A DNA stretch of 64,000 bases from Symbiodinium natans (Eukaryota > Sar > Dinophyceae > Suessiales > Symbiodiniaceae), in assembly GCA_905221605.1 (NCBI GenBank), contig CAJNDS010000336.1:797501-861500 (forward strand). The letters are read 5' to 3'. Under the pieces are notes generated by a model. That model was not told the origin of the DNA, searched no databases, and saw only the letters and a list, made by a program, of their open reading frames with translations. The translations under genes were made by a program, and so were the position numbers. This document shows positions 9,591 through 21,049 of the stretch, one piece after another (the stretch's first letter is position 1; each line of letters opens with the position of its first letter).

Positions 9591-12500
9591 CTAAGCTGAA
9601 GAGGCGAGCCTTCTTCGCTTCATGGCCGGTTCTGAAAGCAACTGCACGGCTTCGGCATGGCCCTTGCAATCTGCCATCAGAACCGTCAGGGCTGTGAGGC
9701 CGCTGTCGGTGGTAATGTCCGTGGCGGCACCAGCCTCCACCAGCACACGCATGACTTCAACGTGGCCATTGGCGGATGCCGTCATCAGCGCTGTGTAGCC
9801 ATTGCTGGTAGTCATGTCCCTGTCGGCACCAGCGCCCGTCAGCAAACCTACGGTTTCAACGAAACCATTGCGTGCGGCGAGCATCAGAGCTGTGTCGCCA
9901 CAATTGCCGACCAAGTCCTTTTCAGCGCCGGCCTGCACCAGCAAGCGCACGAGTTCGACACGGCCATATTGAGCAGCGAACATCAGGGCTGTGTGACCAT
10001 CGTTGTCGGCAAAGTCTTTTCCGGCGCCGGCCTCCACCAGCAAACGTGCGACCTCAACATGGCCCTCTGCAACTGCCATCGTCAGAGCCGTGCGGCCATC
10101 TGTGTCGACCATGTCCTTTTCAGCTCCGGCCTCCAACAGCAAACGCACGAAGTCGACACGGCCATATTGAGCAGCGAACATCAAGGCTGTGTCCCCATCG
10201 TTATCGGCAAAGTCTTTTCCGGCGCCGGCCTCCACCAGCAAACGCGCGACCTCAACATGGCCCTCTGCAACTGCCATCGTCAGAGCCGTGCGGGCATCTG
10301 TGTCGACCATGTCCTTTTCAACTCCGGCCTCCACCAGCAAGCGCACGAGTTCGACACGGCCATATTGAGCAGCGAACATCAAGGCTGTGTGACCATCGTT
10401 GTCGGCAAAGTCTTTTCCGGCGCCGGCCTCCACTAGCAAACGTGCGACCTCAACATGGCCCTCTGCAACTGCCATCGTCAGAGCCGTGCGGCCATCTGTG
10501 TCGATCATGTCCTTTTCAGCGCCGGCCTCCACCAGCAAACGCACGACTTCGACACGGCCATATTGAGCAGCGAACATCAAGGCGGTGTCCCCATCGTTAT
10601 CGGCAAAGTCTTTTCCGGCGCCGGCCTCCACCAGCAAACGCGCGACCTCAACATGGCCCTCTGCAACAGCGGTTGTCAGAGCCGTGCGGCCATCTGTGCC
10701 GACCATGTCCATTTTAGCGCCGGCCTCCACCAGCAAACGCACGAGTTCGACACGGCCATATTGAGCAGCGGTCCTCAAGGCGGTGTCACCATCCTTGTCG
10801 GCAAAGTCTTTTCCGGCGCCGGCCTCCACCAGCAAACGCGCGACCTCAACATGGCCCTCTGCAGCTGCCATCGTCAGAGCCGCGCGGGCATCTGTGTCGA
10901 CCATGTCCTTTTCAGCTCCGGCCTCCACCAGCAAGCGCACGAGTTCGACACGGCCATATTGAGCAGCGAACATCAGGGCTGTGTGACCATCGTTGTCGGC
11001 AAAGTCTTTTCCGGCGCCGGCCTCCACCAGCAAACGTGCGACCTCAACATGGCCCTCTGCAACTGCCATCGTCAGAGCCGTGCGGCCATCTGTGTCGACC
11101 ATGTCCTTTTCAGCGCCGGCCTCCACCAGCAAACGCACGAATTCGACACGGCCATATTGAGCAGCGAACATCAAGGCTGTGTCACCATCCTTGTCGGCAA
11201 AGTCTTTTCCGGCGCCGGCCTCCACCAGCAAACGTGCGACCTCAACATGGCCCTCTGCAACTGCCATCGTCAGAGCCGCGTGGCCATCTGTGTCGACCAT
11301 GTCCTTTTTGGCGCCGGCCTCCACCAGCAAACGCACGAGTTCGACACGGCCATATTGAGCAGCGAACATCAAGGCTGTGTGACCATCGTTGTCGACAAAG
11401 TCTTTTCCGGCGCCGGCCTCCACCAGCAAACGTGCGATTTCAACATGTCCCTCTGCAACTGCCATCGTCAGAGCCGTGCGGGCATCTGTGTCGACCATGT
11501 CCTTTTCAGCTCCGGCCTCCACCAGCAAGCGCACGAGTTCGACACGGCCATATTGAGCAGCGAACATCAAGGCTGTGTCCCCATCGTTATCGGCAAAATC
11601 TTTTCCGGCGCCGGCCTCCACCAGCAAACGTGCGACCTCAACATGGCCCTCTGCAACAGCGGTTGTCAGAGCCGTGCGGCCATCTGTGCCGACCATGTCC
11701 ATTTTAGCGCCGGCCTCCACCAGCAAACGCACGAGTTCGACACGGCCATATTGAGCAGCGGTCCTCAAGGCGGTGTCACCATCCTTGTCGGCAAAGTCTT
11801 TTCCGGCGCCGGCCTCCACCAGCAAACGCGCGACCTCAACATGGCCCTCTGCAACTGCCATCGTCAGAGCCGCGCGGCCATCTGTGTCGACCATGTCCTT
11901 TTCAGCGCCGGCCTCCACCAGCAAACGCACGACTTCGACACGGCCATATTGAGCAGCGAACATCAAGGCTGTGTGACCATCGTTGTCGGCAAAGTCTTTT
12001 CCGGCGCCGGCCTCCACCAGCAAACGCGCGACCTCAACGTGGCCCTCTGCAGCAGCGGTCGTCAGAGCCGTGCGGCCATCTGTGTCGACCATGTCCTTTT
12101 CAGCGCCGGCCTCCACCAGCAAACGCACGAATTCGACACGGCCATATTGAGCAGCGAACATCAAGGCTGTGTCCCCATCGTTATCGGCAAAATCTTTTCC
12201 GGCGCCGGCCTCCACCAGCAAACGTGCGACCTCAACATGGCCCCCTGCAACAGCGGTTGTCAGAGCCGTGCGGCCATCTGTGCCGACCATGTCCATTTTA
12301 GCGCCGGCCTCCACCAGCAAACGCACGAGTTCGACACGGCCATATTGAGCAGCGGTCCTCAAGGCGGTGTCACCATCCTTGTCGGCAAAGTCTTTTCCGG
12401 CGCCGGCCTCCACCAGCAAACGCGCGACCTCAACATGGCCCTCTGCAACTGCCATCGTCAGAGCCGCGCGGCCATCTGTGTCGACCATGTCCTTTTCAGC

Positions 12501-15500
12501 GCCGGCCTCCACCAGCAAACGCACGACTTCGACACGGCCATATTGAGCAGCGAACATCAAGGCTGTGTGACCATCGTTGTCGGCAAAGTCTTTTCCGGCG
12601 CCGGCCTCCACCAGCAAACGCGCGACCTCAACGTGGCCCTCTGCAGCAGCGGTCGTCAGAGCCGTGCGGCCATCTGTGTCGACCATGTCCTTTTCAGCGC
12701 CGGCCTCCACCAGCAAACGCACGAATTCGACACGGCCATATTGAGCAGCGAACATCAAGGCTGTGTCCCCATCGTTATCGGCAAAATCTTTTCCGGCGCC
12801 GGCCTCCACCAGCAAACGTGCGACCTCAACATGGCCCCCTGCAACAGCGGTTGTCAGAGCCGTGCGGCCATCTGTGCCGACCATGTCCATTTTAGCGCCG
12901 GCCTCCACCAGCAAACGCACGAGTTCGACACGGCCATATTGAGCAGCGGTCCTCAAGGCGGTGTCACCATCCTTGTCGGCAAAGTCTTTTCCGGCGCCGG
13001 CCTCCACCAGCAAACGCGCGACCTCAACATGGCCCTCTGCAACTGCCATCGTCAGAGCCGCGCGGCCATCTGTGTCGACCATGTCCTTTTCAGCGCCGGC
13101 CTCCACCAGCAAACGCACGACTTCGACACGGCCATATTGAGCAGCGAACATCAAGGCTGTGTGACCATCGTTGTCGCCAAAGTCTTTTCCGGCGCCGGCC
13201 TCCACCAGCAAACGCGCGACCTCAACGTGGCCGTCTGCAGCAGCGGTCGTCAGAGCCGTGCGGCCATCTGCGTCGACCATGTCCTTTTCAGCGCCGGCCT
13301 CCACCAGCAAACGCACGACGTCGACCTGGTCATCATGAGCAGCAAACATCAAGGCTGTGTCCCCATCGTTGTCGGCAAAGTCCTTGTCGGCGCCGGCCTC
13401 CACCAACAAATGCAGAATTTCGATGTGAGAGCGCTGGGCTGCACACAAAAGCGACGTTCGACCAGCTACCTTGGGGATTCACTCACATGAGATTGGGATC
13501 ATAAGGTCCGTACGACGCTAAGTAGTCCTTGTCGAAGTATACGAGCCATGAAACCCTAGAATCGTAAACCCCAAACCCCTTTACCCCAAACCCTAAACCC
13601 GTTGGGGGGCGGCGCTTAAAGCCCTTCGACCTCGATGGCGCAAGCCGACCCAGGTCGTTCGCACGCCTCGCACAGCTCGGAGGTCGTAGCACCCACGATC
13701 GGCCCAGGTTCTCCTCGGGACCAGCACTTCCCTTTAACAACGAACATACCGAAACCCATAAATGTGGGAGTGGCTGCCTGGGACCTTCCTGGGACCTTGT
13801 GGGACCACCTGAGACCCGCCCTTGAATTTTCCTGAAAACTTCGAGGACCTTTGCGAACCCCCCCCCTAAAACCCCCTGACACGAGACGGAAGAAGTTTGG
13901 GCGGTTGGGCTTGAGTTTGGGCCTAAACCCCAAAAAGGAAGAGGTTTGGGCGGTTTTGACGCCTGAGACAGCGTGGGGTGGGAGAAAGGTGTTAGGGTGG
14001 CCCTCCACGATCGGGCCATGGCCGCCCTTCGCATTGCTCGATGCCTTCAAGGCTCTGCTGAAAACCGTCACATTTACAGCTTGCACGCCATTCTACAGGA
14101 AAACCTAAACCCTAAACCCTAAATTCTAAAACCATAAACCCTAAACCTCCTGATAGGCTTGATTGAGTCTGCAAGGCCAAGGTACGGCCACATTTGGGTC
14201 CAGGGGAAGCTGTAGCATGGATTCGACCTCAACGGCTTCCGGTGCTTTGGGCCCTAGAAGTCCTCACCAGGTGTCCTAATATGGTTTAGGGTTTAGGGTT
14301 TAAGGTTTAGGGTTTAGGGTTTAGGGCTTAGGGTTTAGGGTTTAGGGTTTAGGGCTTAGGGTGTGTCAGGGGAAGGCGCGCGCTCGGGCGTGAAACAACC
14401 CGGGCCGCGCGCTCGCGTTGTCTGTCAACCCACCCCGGCCACCCAAACTATACTCTATTAGGGTATAGGGTTTCTTGAAATGGTTCTATTGTGCACCCAT
14501 GCTTGCTCTTATGCTTTTAAAGTTGCGGTGTTTTGGTTTAAGCTGGGGTTGGGGGTAGCCTCGGCCTTTGCATATTTCAATTATTGAGGTTGCTCACAAA
14601 AACTCGAAATTGAGCAAGACCCCCTCGCCGGCCCCCTGACTGACGTTGTCGTAGAAAAGGCCGATGTCCGTTGGCCTGTGCTGGACAGACGGGGAGGCAT
14701 AATCCTCAACTTTCCGTTTCTCTTTTCGCTTGGGCGCTCGGGCTGTAAGGCTCTCGGCCGAGCGTTCGGGGTCTGTCGCTCGACGGAAGCGAGCCCTCAC
14801 TCAGTTTAGGGTTTAGGGTCTAGGGTTTGGGGTTTGGGGTTTGGGGTTTGGGGTTTGGGGTTTGGGGGTTTGGGGTTTGGGGTTTGGGGTTTGGGGTTTG
14901 GGGTTTGGGGTTTACGGCTTCGTGATGTTTAGAGTTTAGTTCAGGGTTTAGTTTAGGGTCTGGGGTAGGAGCATTCATCTTTACAATGATCGAGGTGATG
15001 ACGGTGATGATGGTTGTCATAGCGAATGATCACAATAATGAGAGGCAAGAACAAAACCGGATGAGGACGAGGCCGAGAAAAGGGAGAAGACGGACGACGA
15101 TAGCGGCGACGACGATGAGGAAAAGCGTGCGATTTTTCATCAAGGGAGGGAGGTTCAAGGGCAAGGTTCCCAAATACTCCCTTCTACTCCCTAAGGCTCC
15201 CTAAACTTCCCTAAGGTTTCTTAGGTACCTCCCCCCCCATGAACCCCTCTCTCTTGAGAGCCCTATAAATATTTCACATCGAAGTGATGTCGCAGTCAAG
15301 CTGTAAGCATCCACCTCTTTCACCGAACCATCTCTGGCGGCAGCTACGAGCTCGTCCGCTTGTCCCGGGGACGGGTTGGACAAAGGCAGCACCTCGGCTG
15401 CACTTGTGAGTGGGTGAAAAACTTAACTTTTCGCTACGTGCAAATCCCAAACCCTAAACCCCAAACCCCAAATCTCAGGTCCTAAACCCTAAATCCGAAG

Positions 15501-16824
15501 CCCTAAACTACGAATTGCTCAAGAAACCACCCCCCCCCCCCCCAAGAAAAACAAAAATCTTCCTCAACGATTCGTATCTTTCAAGCAAGTAGCTGTCAAC
15601 CCCTAAAGCCCGAACCCTTAGGGGCAAGGGATCCCTCAACTACTGCTTGCTTAAGAGCCCTCAGAACAATATGAAGTACCAATCCCTCCATTGCCCCAAC
15701 AAGGGCTTAATAAGGTTGAGGGATTTAGGGTTTAGGGTTTAGGTTTAGGGTTTAGGGTTTAGGGTTTAGGGTTTAGGGTTTAGGGTTTAGGGTTTCGGGT
15801 TTAGGGTTTAGGGTTTAGGGTTTAGGGTTTAGGGTTTAGGGTTTAGGGTTTAGGGTTTAGGGTTTAGGGTTTAGGGTTTAGGGTTTAGGGTTTTTCTCTG
15901 GTGGCTCTTAAGCAAGTAGTAGTAAAGGGCTACAGATCGCAGAGGTGCAACGAGTTCCAACTCCTGGGCCGACTTGAACTCCTCGGCATCATCCAGACTC
16001 CTTAGTTGCCGAGTTCAGAAGCCCCAAACCGTAAACCCTGAACCCTAAACCCTAAACCCTAAACCCTAAACCCTAAACCCTAAACCCTGAACCCTAAACC
16101 CTAAACCCTAAACCCTAAAAAGTGTACACTTTCAGTTCTAGAGGGGATACGATGGTATCCCAAAAAAATGTGTAAAGTGTGCTCACGCAGCTACGAAGAT
16201 TCAGCTTGGAGCTCCCTAGGATGAGCCTCTGCCTCTCAGGGCTTGAGGGTTTTTCGGGTGTTTAGGTTTTTTTTGCGGGTATGGGGTTTTTGGGTTTAGG
16301 GTTCAGGGCTGTAGGGTTTAAGGGGTTTAGGCTTTTCAGTTTTTCTTTTTTTTTGCGGGCTTGAGGGGTTTTAGGGGTTTCTAGGTTTAGGCCTTAGGGC
16401 TTTAGGGCTTTAGGGTTTTAGGGTTTTAGGGTTCTAGGGTTTTAGGGTTTTCGGGTGTTAGGGTCCCCCTGAAGCCTTGGCCCTTGCAAGGTCGGGGACC
16501 TTATCCCTAAACCCTTCCAGGGACAGTTCTCGGACCTAAATCCCAAATTCCCGAAACCCTAAACCCTAAACCCTACACCCTAAACCCTAAACCCGAAACC
16601 CTAAACCCTAAACCCTTGCCTGAAGCGCGGGGGCAAACCATGCAGCCGGTGCAAGCGGCGTTTCACTTCCCTCACGCAGCTCACCTCTTTCAGGTTCGTG
16701 GTATTGAGGGTTTAGGGTTTAGGGTTTAGGGTTTAGGGTTTAGGGCTTAGGGTTCCAAGCAGCTCACCTCCTCCACGGGGATGGCGGCCACCTCCTCGCC
16801 CGAAATCATGCGGATGTGCAGCAT
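9591..16824 (-). CDS. UBL-ANK1: ubiquitin-like N-terminus plus about 38 ankyrin repeats
   Basis: Seven exons: 16768-16824, 16620-16684, 16206-16232, 15952-15997, 15315-15392, 14186-14227 and 13469-9591, joining in frame to about 1,397 residues. The first four total 195 nt (65 codons), exactly the length of the unsplit exon 1 of the paralogue at 57692-57886. They encode MLHIRMISGEEVAAIPVEE, then VSCVREVKRRLHRLHGLPPR and LDDAEEF, a ubiquitin-like segment. Exon 5 gives LPLSNPSPGQADELVAAA; exon 6 gives VESMLQLPLDPNVA. Exon 7 holds roughly 38 ankyrin repeats (LLVEAGA-KD, TALMFAAQYGRVE) and ends in MKRRRLASSA. Likely a protein-interaction scaffold; the basic tail suggests nuclear import (inference). 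Introns are GT-AG or GC-AG and each contains TTTAGGG-type repeats. Near-identical repeats imply recent amplification. Confidence 0.8.
9700..13460 (-). repeat. ankyrin-coding tandem array, 594 bp higher-order period
   Basis: The basic unit is 99 bp (one ankyrin repeat), with an alternating pair of 198 bp. A 594 bp block (six repeats) is nearly identical across about 11644-13080. For example, CCCCCTGCAACAGCGG occurs at 12241 and again at 12835, and a C-to-T variant lies at about 11647. The plus strand also stays open for about 1,000 codons because the period is a multiple of three; I treat that as a shadow. Confidence 0.9.
13620..14040 (-). repeat. dispersed repeat shared with 38955-39230
   Basis: Inside UBL-ANK1 intron 6. 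Blocks shared with 38955-39230 include GGCCCGATCGTGGA, CTTTCTCCCACCCCACGC, CTGGTCCCGAGGAGAAC and GAGGTCGA-GGGCTT, in the same order but opposite orientation. Short frames such as FSHPTLSQASKPPKPLPF are partly conserved between the copies, so it may derive from coding sequence. Confidence 0.6.
14594..14800 (-). CDS. possible C-terminal exon nested in UBL-ANK1 intron 5
   Basis: Open frame ending in a stop, with strongly protein-like composition: basic RAPKRKEKRKVEDYASPS, then HRPTDIGLFYDNVSQGAGEG and VLLNFEFL-stop. It lies on the same strand as the host gene but is not part of its reading frame. No family recognised; upstream exons not found. It could be an alternative terminal exon or an independent nested gene. 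Confidence 0.35.
   Translation of the reverse strand: MRARFRRATDPERSAESLTARAPKRKEKRKVEDYASPSVQHRPTDIGLFYDNVSQGAGEGVLLNFEFL
15038..15190 (+). CDS. possible acidic exon antisense in UBL-ANK1 intron 5
   Basis: Fifty open codons with no ATG. The core reads DEDEAEKREKTDDDSGDDDE, followed by EKRAIFHQGREVQGQGSQ and a stop. Low-complexity acidic segments are common in nuclear proteins, but nothing more specific can be said. The purine-rich sequence could be open by chance. Confidence 0.25.
15721..15893 (+). repeat. TTTAGGG array inside UBL-ANK1 intron 4
   Basis: About 24 near-perfect units in the GT-AG intron 15393-15951, which links the ..LEL and VLPLSNP coding segments. Confidence 0.95.
16685..16767 (-). 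mobile_element. 83 bp telomere-filled intron with 12 bp direct repeats
   Basis: UBL-ANK1 intron 1 (GTGAGC...AAAGAG). GCAGCTCACCTC occurs at 16676-16687 and again at 16759-16770, covering both splice junctions. Between them lie about six TTTAGGG heptamers (16708-16753). Removing the intron restores VEE-VSCVREVKR, which matches the intronless paralogues. This is the signature of an insertion that made its own splice sites. Confidence 0.75.
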
Positions 16825-16869
16825 CCCGGTCGGAGAAGAGGTTACTAAAACCAAGAGGAGCCTAGGAAG

Positions 16870-16994
16870 TAAAAAAAAGGGTTTAGGGTTTAGGGTTTAG
16901 GGTTTAGGGTTTAGGGTTTAGGGTTTAGGGTTTAGGGTTTAGGGTTTAGGGTTTAGGGTTTTGGGTTTAGGGTTTAGGGTTTAGGGTTTAGGGT
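16870..16994 (+). repeat. TTTAGGG array upstream of UBL-ANK1
   Basis: About 17 units starting roughly 45 bp upstream of the UBL-ANK1 start codon. It abuts the dispersed element at 16994. Confidence 0.95.
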
Positions 16995-17165
16995 GGCCTA
17001 GGAATTCAAAGGGTGCCCTTTTTTGGTTTCAAGAGGCTGAGAAGGGAGCCTGAACCCCAAGAAAAAATGAAATTAAGAGCCTACTCTGGGTCCTAGGTTG
17101 GGTCGACCTTTCGCGCTCAGCAAAGGCTGGTTAGAGCCGAGATGCTACTCTGGGTCCTAGTAGCC
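16994..17165 (+). repeat. dispersed 'CTCTGGGTCC' element, continuous copy
   Basis: Runs from CCTAGGAATTCAAAGGGTGCCC through GAGAAGGGAGCCTGAACCCC to CCTACTCTGGGTCCTAG. A second terminal TGCTACTCTGGGTCCTAGTAG at 17147-17165 is followed directly by CCCTAAA. It serves as an array-free reference for 4539-4717 and 45771-46053. Confidence 0.65.
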
Positions 17166-17194
17166 CTAAACCCTAAACCCGAAACCCGGAAGGT

Positions 17195-17319
17195 TCAGGG
17201 TTTAGGGTTTAGGGTTTAGGGTTTAGGGTTTAGGGTTTAGGGTTTAGGGTTTAGGGTTTAGGGTTTAGGGTTTAGGGTTTAGGGTTTAGGGTTTAGGGTT
17301 TAGGGTTTAGGGTTTAGGG
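17195..17319 (+). repeat. TTTAGGG array
   Basis: About 17 perfect or near-perfect units. Confidence 0.96.
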
Positions 17320-17920
17320 CAAAAACCCCAAAAAAATGGGAAAGAAGGGTGCAATTTCAGGGTGGGAGGGCCGGGATGGGCTCTTCACGTGTTCGATTGG
17401 GGGTCGAGGGTCAAGTGGGTTCTCCAGACCATGGGTTTAGGGTTTAGGGTTTAGCGTTTAGGGTTTAGGGTTTATAGGGTTTACAGTTTTTTTAATGGTT
17501 TTTGTAGAGGAGTTTAGAGAGTCTAGAGGGTTCAGTAGGGGTTATAGGGTTTATAGGGTCCAGAGTTTAGGGTTCAGAAAGAGGGCACCCTTCCTGTCTG
17601 AAAGGGGTTTCGGAACCAATCCCTGACAAGAAAGGATAAAAGGGGGAGTAAGGGCCAAAGACTCAGATCCTGACCCTGCACCCTAAACCCTAAACCCTAA
17701 ACCCTGAAACCTGAACTCCAAACAAACCTGACCTACATAAGCCCTAGGTGCAGTTCCGGGTTTGGGGCTGAGATCTGCACAGGCCCAAGCACTACAACCG
17801 GGGTTCTGCGGCACGCTTTTGGGGGGCTGGCCCTAAACCCTAAACCCTAAACCCGAAACCCGAAACACGAAACCCTGAACCCGAAGCCTTCGCTCCTCTT
17901 TTTCCACTCCCTGTCAGTAG

Positions 17921-17961
17921 GTCGACGCACGCGCCGCTCGGGGTGACAAAACCCACCGGAG
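17921..17961 (+). CDS. possible 41 nt plus-strand exon
   Basis: A pyrimidine-rich tract ending CTGTCAGTAG precedes an open VDARAARGDKTHR segment that ends at a GGAG|GTAGGC donor. The nearby open segment EICTGPSTTTGVLRHAFG (about 17776-17829) may be upstream. No product recognised. Confidence 0.25.
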
Positions 17962-17989
17962 GTAGGCGCACGGAATTCCCTATACCGGT

Positions 17990-18432
17990 TAGGGTTTTAG
18001 GGTGAAAGGTTTTAGGGTTTAGGGTTTAGGGTTTAGGGTGTAGGGTGTAGGGTTGAGGGTTTAGGGTTTAGGGTTTTAGGGTTTAGGGTTCTAGGGTAAA
18101 AGGTTTTAGGGTAAAAGGTTTTAGGGTGTAGGGTTTTAGGGTTTAGGGTTTAGGGTTTAGGGTTTAGGGTTTAGGGTTTAGGGTTAAGGGTTTAGGGTTT
18201 AGGGTTTTAGGGTTTAGGGTTTAGGGTTTAGGGTTTAGGGTTTAGGGTTTAGGGTTTAGGGTTTAGGGTTTAGGGTTTAGGGTTTAGGGTTTTGGGTCTT
18301 AGGGTTTAGGGTTTTAGGGTAAAAGGTTTTAGGGTAAAAGGTTGTAGGGTGTAGGGTTTTAGGGTTTAGGGTTTAGGGTCTTAGGGTTTTAAGGTTTAGG
18401 GTTTAGGGTTTAGGGCTTAGGGTTTAGGGTTT
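17990..18432 (+). repeat. long mixed TTTAGGG array
   Basis: TTTAGGG units interleaved with TTTTAGGG, TGTAGGG and GTAAAAGG-type variants. The spacer 18690-19540 holds short arrays and scattered open stretches but no supported gene. Confidence 0.93.
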
Positions 18433-18528
18433 AGCCTTCTACTTTGTCAGGCCTAGTTTTTTTCGCCTCCACGCCCCTCCAAACACGAGACGAAACGAGC
18501 CCCAATAAGGTTCCCATAAGAATGATGC

Positions 18529-18679
18529 TTGGCTGCACTTAGGAGGGTACTGATGTTGGGGGCTCATTCTTGGCTGCTCTTAGCAGGGTAGCTATAAATT
18601 TAATTTTAGCTGCCTTGATAAGAAACCCAATAAACCCAAAAAAGGTAAGGATGTAAAGTTACAGTAAAGTACCACAAAG
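18529..18679 (-). mobile_element. introner-like element with duplicated end
   Basis: Same family as 2023-2134. The TTGGCTGC terminus is present twice (18529 and 18570), separated by 41 bp that begin GTACTGATGTTGGGG. The opposite end is CACAAAG at 18679. Flanks GATGC/GATTG match only 3 of 5, so the target-site duplication is unclear here. Confidence 0.6.
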
Positions 18680-19547
18680 GATTGTTCTGGGCCACCTTGA
18701 AGCCAGAAACCTACAACCCCCAACCGCTAGCTTAAAACCCTAAACCCTAAACCCTAAACCCTAAACCCTAACCCCTAAACCCCTAAACCCCTAAACCCTG
18801 CACCCTCAGCCACAGAATAGTTCTTGCGGGCTTCGGGTTTTGCTTTTGGGGCGCAGTGGTGTGAGCCAGGGGGGCTCCAGCATCGGGGTGCGCAAGCTTC
18901 AGGGCTTCAGGTTTAGGGCTTGGGTTTGGGGTTTCGGGTCATAAGGGTTTAGGGTTTAGGAGTTTAGGGTTTTGGGAATTAGGGCTTTAGGCCTCAAGTG
19001 ACCAGGGGTTTAAGGTTTTAAGGCTCTGGTGCTTTAGGTGATTTTAGGATCTTACGGTTTTACTTGGGGGTTTCAGGTTGTAGGGTTTTGTTGGAGTTGG
19101 TTTCGGAGTTCGTGCGCCCACTCAAGGAATTTGAGGTGTGAGGGTTTTTTTCAGTTAAGGGTCTAGGGTTCCGGGTTTAGGGCTTCGCGTTTGGGGTTTA
19201 GGGCGAAGAACGTTCATGGCCGGTACTCCGGTGAAGCACGCTTCTCAGGCGTAAATCCAAAGCAACAGCCGCGAGAAGGGGAAGGTTCAGGCCCAGCTGA
19301 AAACACTACAAATCCTAAAGCCAAATACAACCCCGATAAAACCCTATCTAAGCCCCTACGAGCGCTATCTCAACCATTAAGCCCATGTTAACCCCCGATA
19401 ACTGAGCCTTATATCCTGCGCCCGAGCAGATCTTCAGCTTGCTCCTCTAGTTCACTATGGCCCTCCTCTACTACGATGTGCTTAAGAACCCCCCCCCCTC
19501 CGCCCCTCCCTAAACCCTAAGAACTATTTTACTTCGAACATCCCCAC

Positions 19548-19640
19548 CTTAGCACTCCAGGGTCTCTGGGGTTGGGCACTCCAGGGAGACTCTGAACTTC
19601 TCTGGTGTTGGGCACTCCAGGGAATCTCTAGGATTAGACC
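19548..19640 (+). repeat. short tandem repeat, about 40 bp unit
   Basis: Three diverged copies of a block containing TTGGGCACTCCAGGGA and a following TCTCTGG. No coding signal. Confidence 0.65.
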
Positions 19641-20030
19641 GGGCGAGGAGAAGAGTTGAGTTTAAAATCTAGCAACCCCACACCGAAGTCACCGAAGGTG
19701 GGGAAACAACCCTGTGGTTGACCTTGGCCCTCCCCCTAACCTCTCCGCCATCGCCACACGCTTCTCTGGCGCGGCCGCGCGCCGCCGCACATGACGCGCA
19801 TAACGACCTCATGCGTCGGCGGGCGCAGCTCTCAAGCTTGCAGGCCGCCGGTCGCGCCGGCGGAGGTTGAATTCAGCGGTTTAGGGTTTGGGGTTTAAGG
19901 GTTGGGGTTTAGGGTTTGGGGTGTAGGGCTCATGTGCCTTCTGGTGAGATGTATGGTGCTCCTCACTTGCCATGACATAACCACCTCTCTGTGCGCTCCC
20001 CAAGTTTGAAGAATGCACGATAAGTTGAAG

Positions 20031-20511
20031 GCAGAACGCGTCAACAAGTTGGACAAGAACTCAAGAGCTTGGGACGTCTATGTCTTTCTCGTCCGATTCC
20101 TGCCCGACCCCAAAACAGTGAACCCAAACTCGCTCGGGTTTAGAGTTTAGGGTTTAGGGATCAGAGTTTAGGGTTAAAGGGGGGGGGGGTTTAGGGTTTA
20201 GGGTTCAGTTAAGGGGTGCCGTACCATATAGGGACTCAAAAAGGGATGCTAATTCAGAGAACTCATGTGAAGGAGGGGTCTTACATGGAGGTATGCCGTA
20301 CTTATAACCTCCTTGGCAACGTCTGTACAGCCTACTGAGAAGCCAGTAGTTAAACGTAGAAGCAGGGTGTAGGTGCACGCACCTGCAAGTCAAAATTCTT
20401 AAACCCTAAACCCTAAACCCTAAACCCAGGTGGTCTAGGGCTGATTAAGGCTGGGGGCTTAGGGTGGAGGGCCGCGCTGGCCGCATCTCACTTGCTCTTC
20501 GCCTGGCCAGG
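20031..20511 (+). CDS. two-exon fragment, unknown protein
   Basis: Exon one (20031 to about 20106, after GTTGAAG) reads AERVNKLDKNSRAWDVYVFL, then VRFLP, and looks strongly protein-like. Exon two (20470-20511) starts after GTGGAG, reads GRAGRISLALRLA and ends at a textbook GTGAGC donor. TTTAGGG and CCCTAAA repeats lie between them. Co-membership in one gene is inferred from strand and proximity. No domain recognised; both termini missing. Confidence 0.4.
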
Positions 20512-20566
20512 TGAGCTCGTAGGGACCTTGGAAGGCCTCCCCAAGCCCGAAAAACACCCGAAACTC

Positions 20567-20660
20567 TTTAGGGTTTAGGGTTTAGGGTTTAGGGTTTAGG
20601 GTTTAGGGTTTAGGGTTTAGGGTTTAGGGTCTAGGGTTTAGGGTTCAGGGCTTAGGGCTT
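20567..20660 (+). repeat. TTTAGGG array
   Basis: About 11 units, the last array before a roughly 400 bp stretch of scattered CCCTAAA-type motifs and then an array-free island from about 21050. Confidence 0.94.
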
Positions 20661-21049
20661 AGTGTTCAGCATCCCAAGTCCAAGCATTCACCAGTCAAGC
20701 AGCCTGTCAAGCGTTGGAAAATTACCCACCCGCCCATCGAATCTTGTTGCACGACAAAACACACAATAACAACACATCACCCTAGAACCCTAAACCCTCT
20801 GCCCTGAACCCTAGACCCTAAGCCTTGAACCTTTAAACCCTGCGCCCTGAATACAAACCCCTAAACCCTAGACCCTGAAGTGCCCGACTGATCGAAGTTG
20901 CATTAGAGCTGGTGCCCGCTTGTTCGAAAATGAATTAAGGCTGGTGGTGGATTGTCCGTTTTTGTAAAAGGGTAAACGGTGTATACGTATATATACATCG
21001 AGGTAAGAGAGGGTTAGGGGTTCAGGGTTTAGGGTTTAGGGACTCCACC

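Noticed and set aside
10455-13490. A plus-strand ORF of about 1,000 codons opposite the ankyrin array
   Set aside because: It is the antisense of a repeat whose period is a multiple of three, so openness follows automatically. The minus strand gives textbook ankyrin repeats and the conserved tail.
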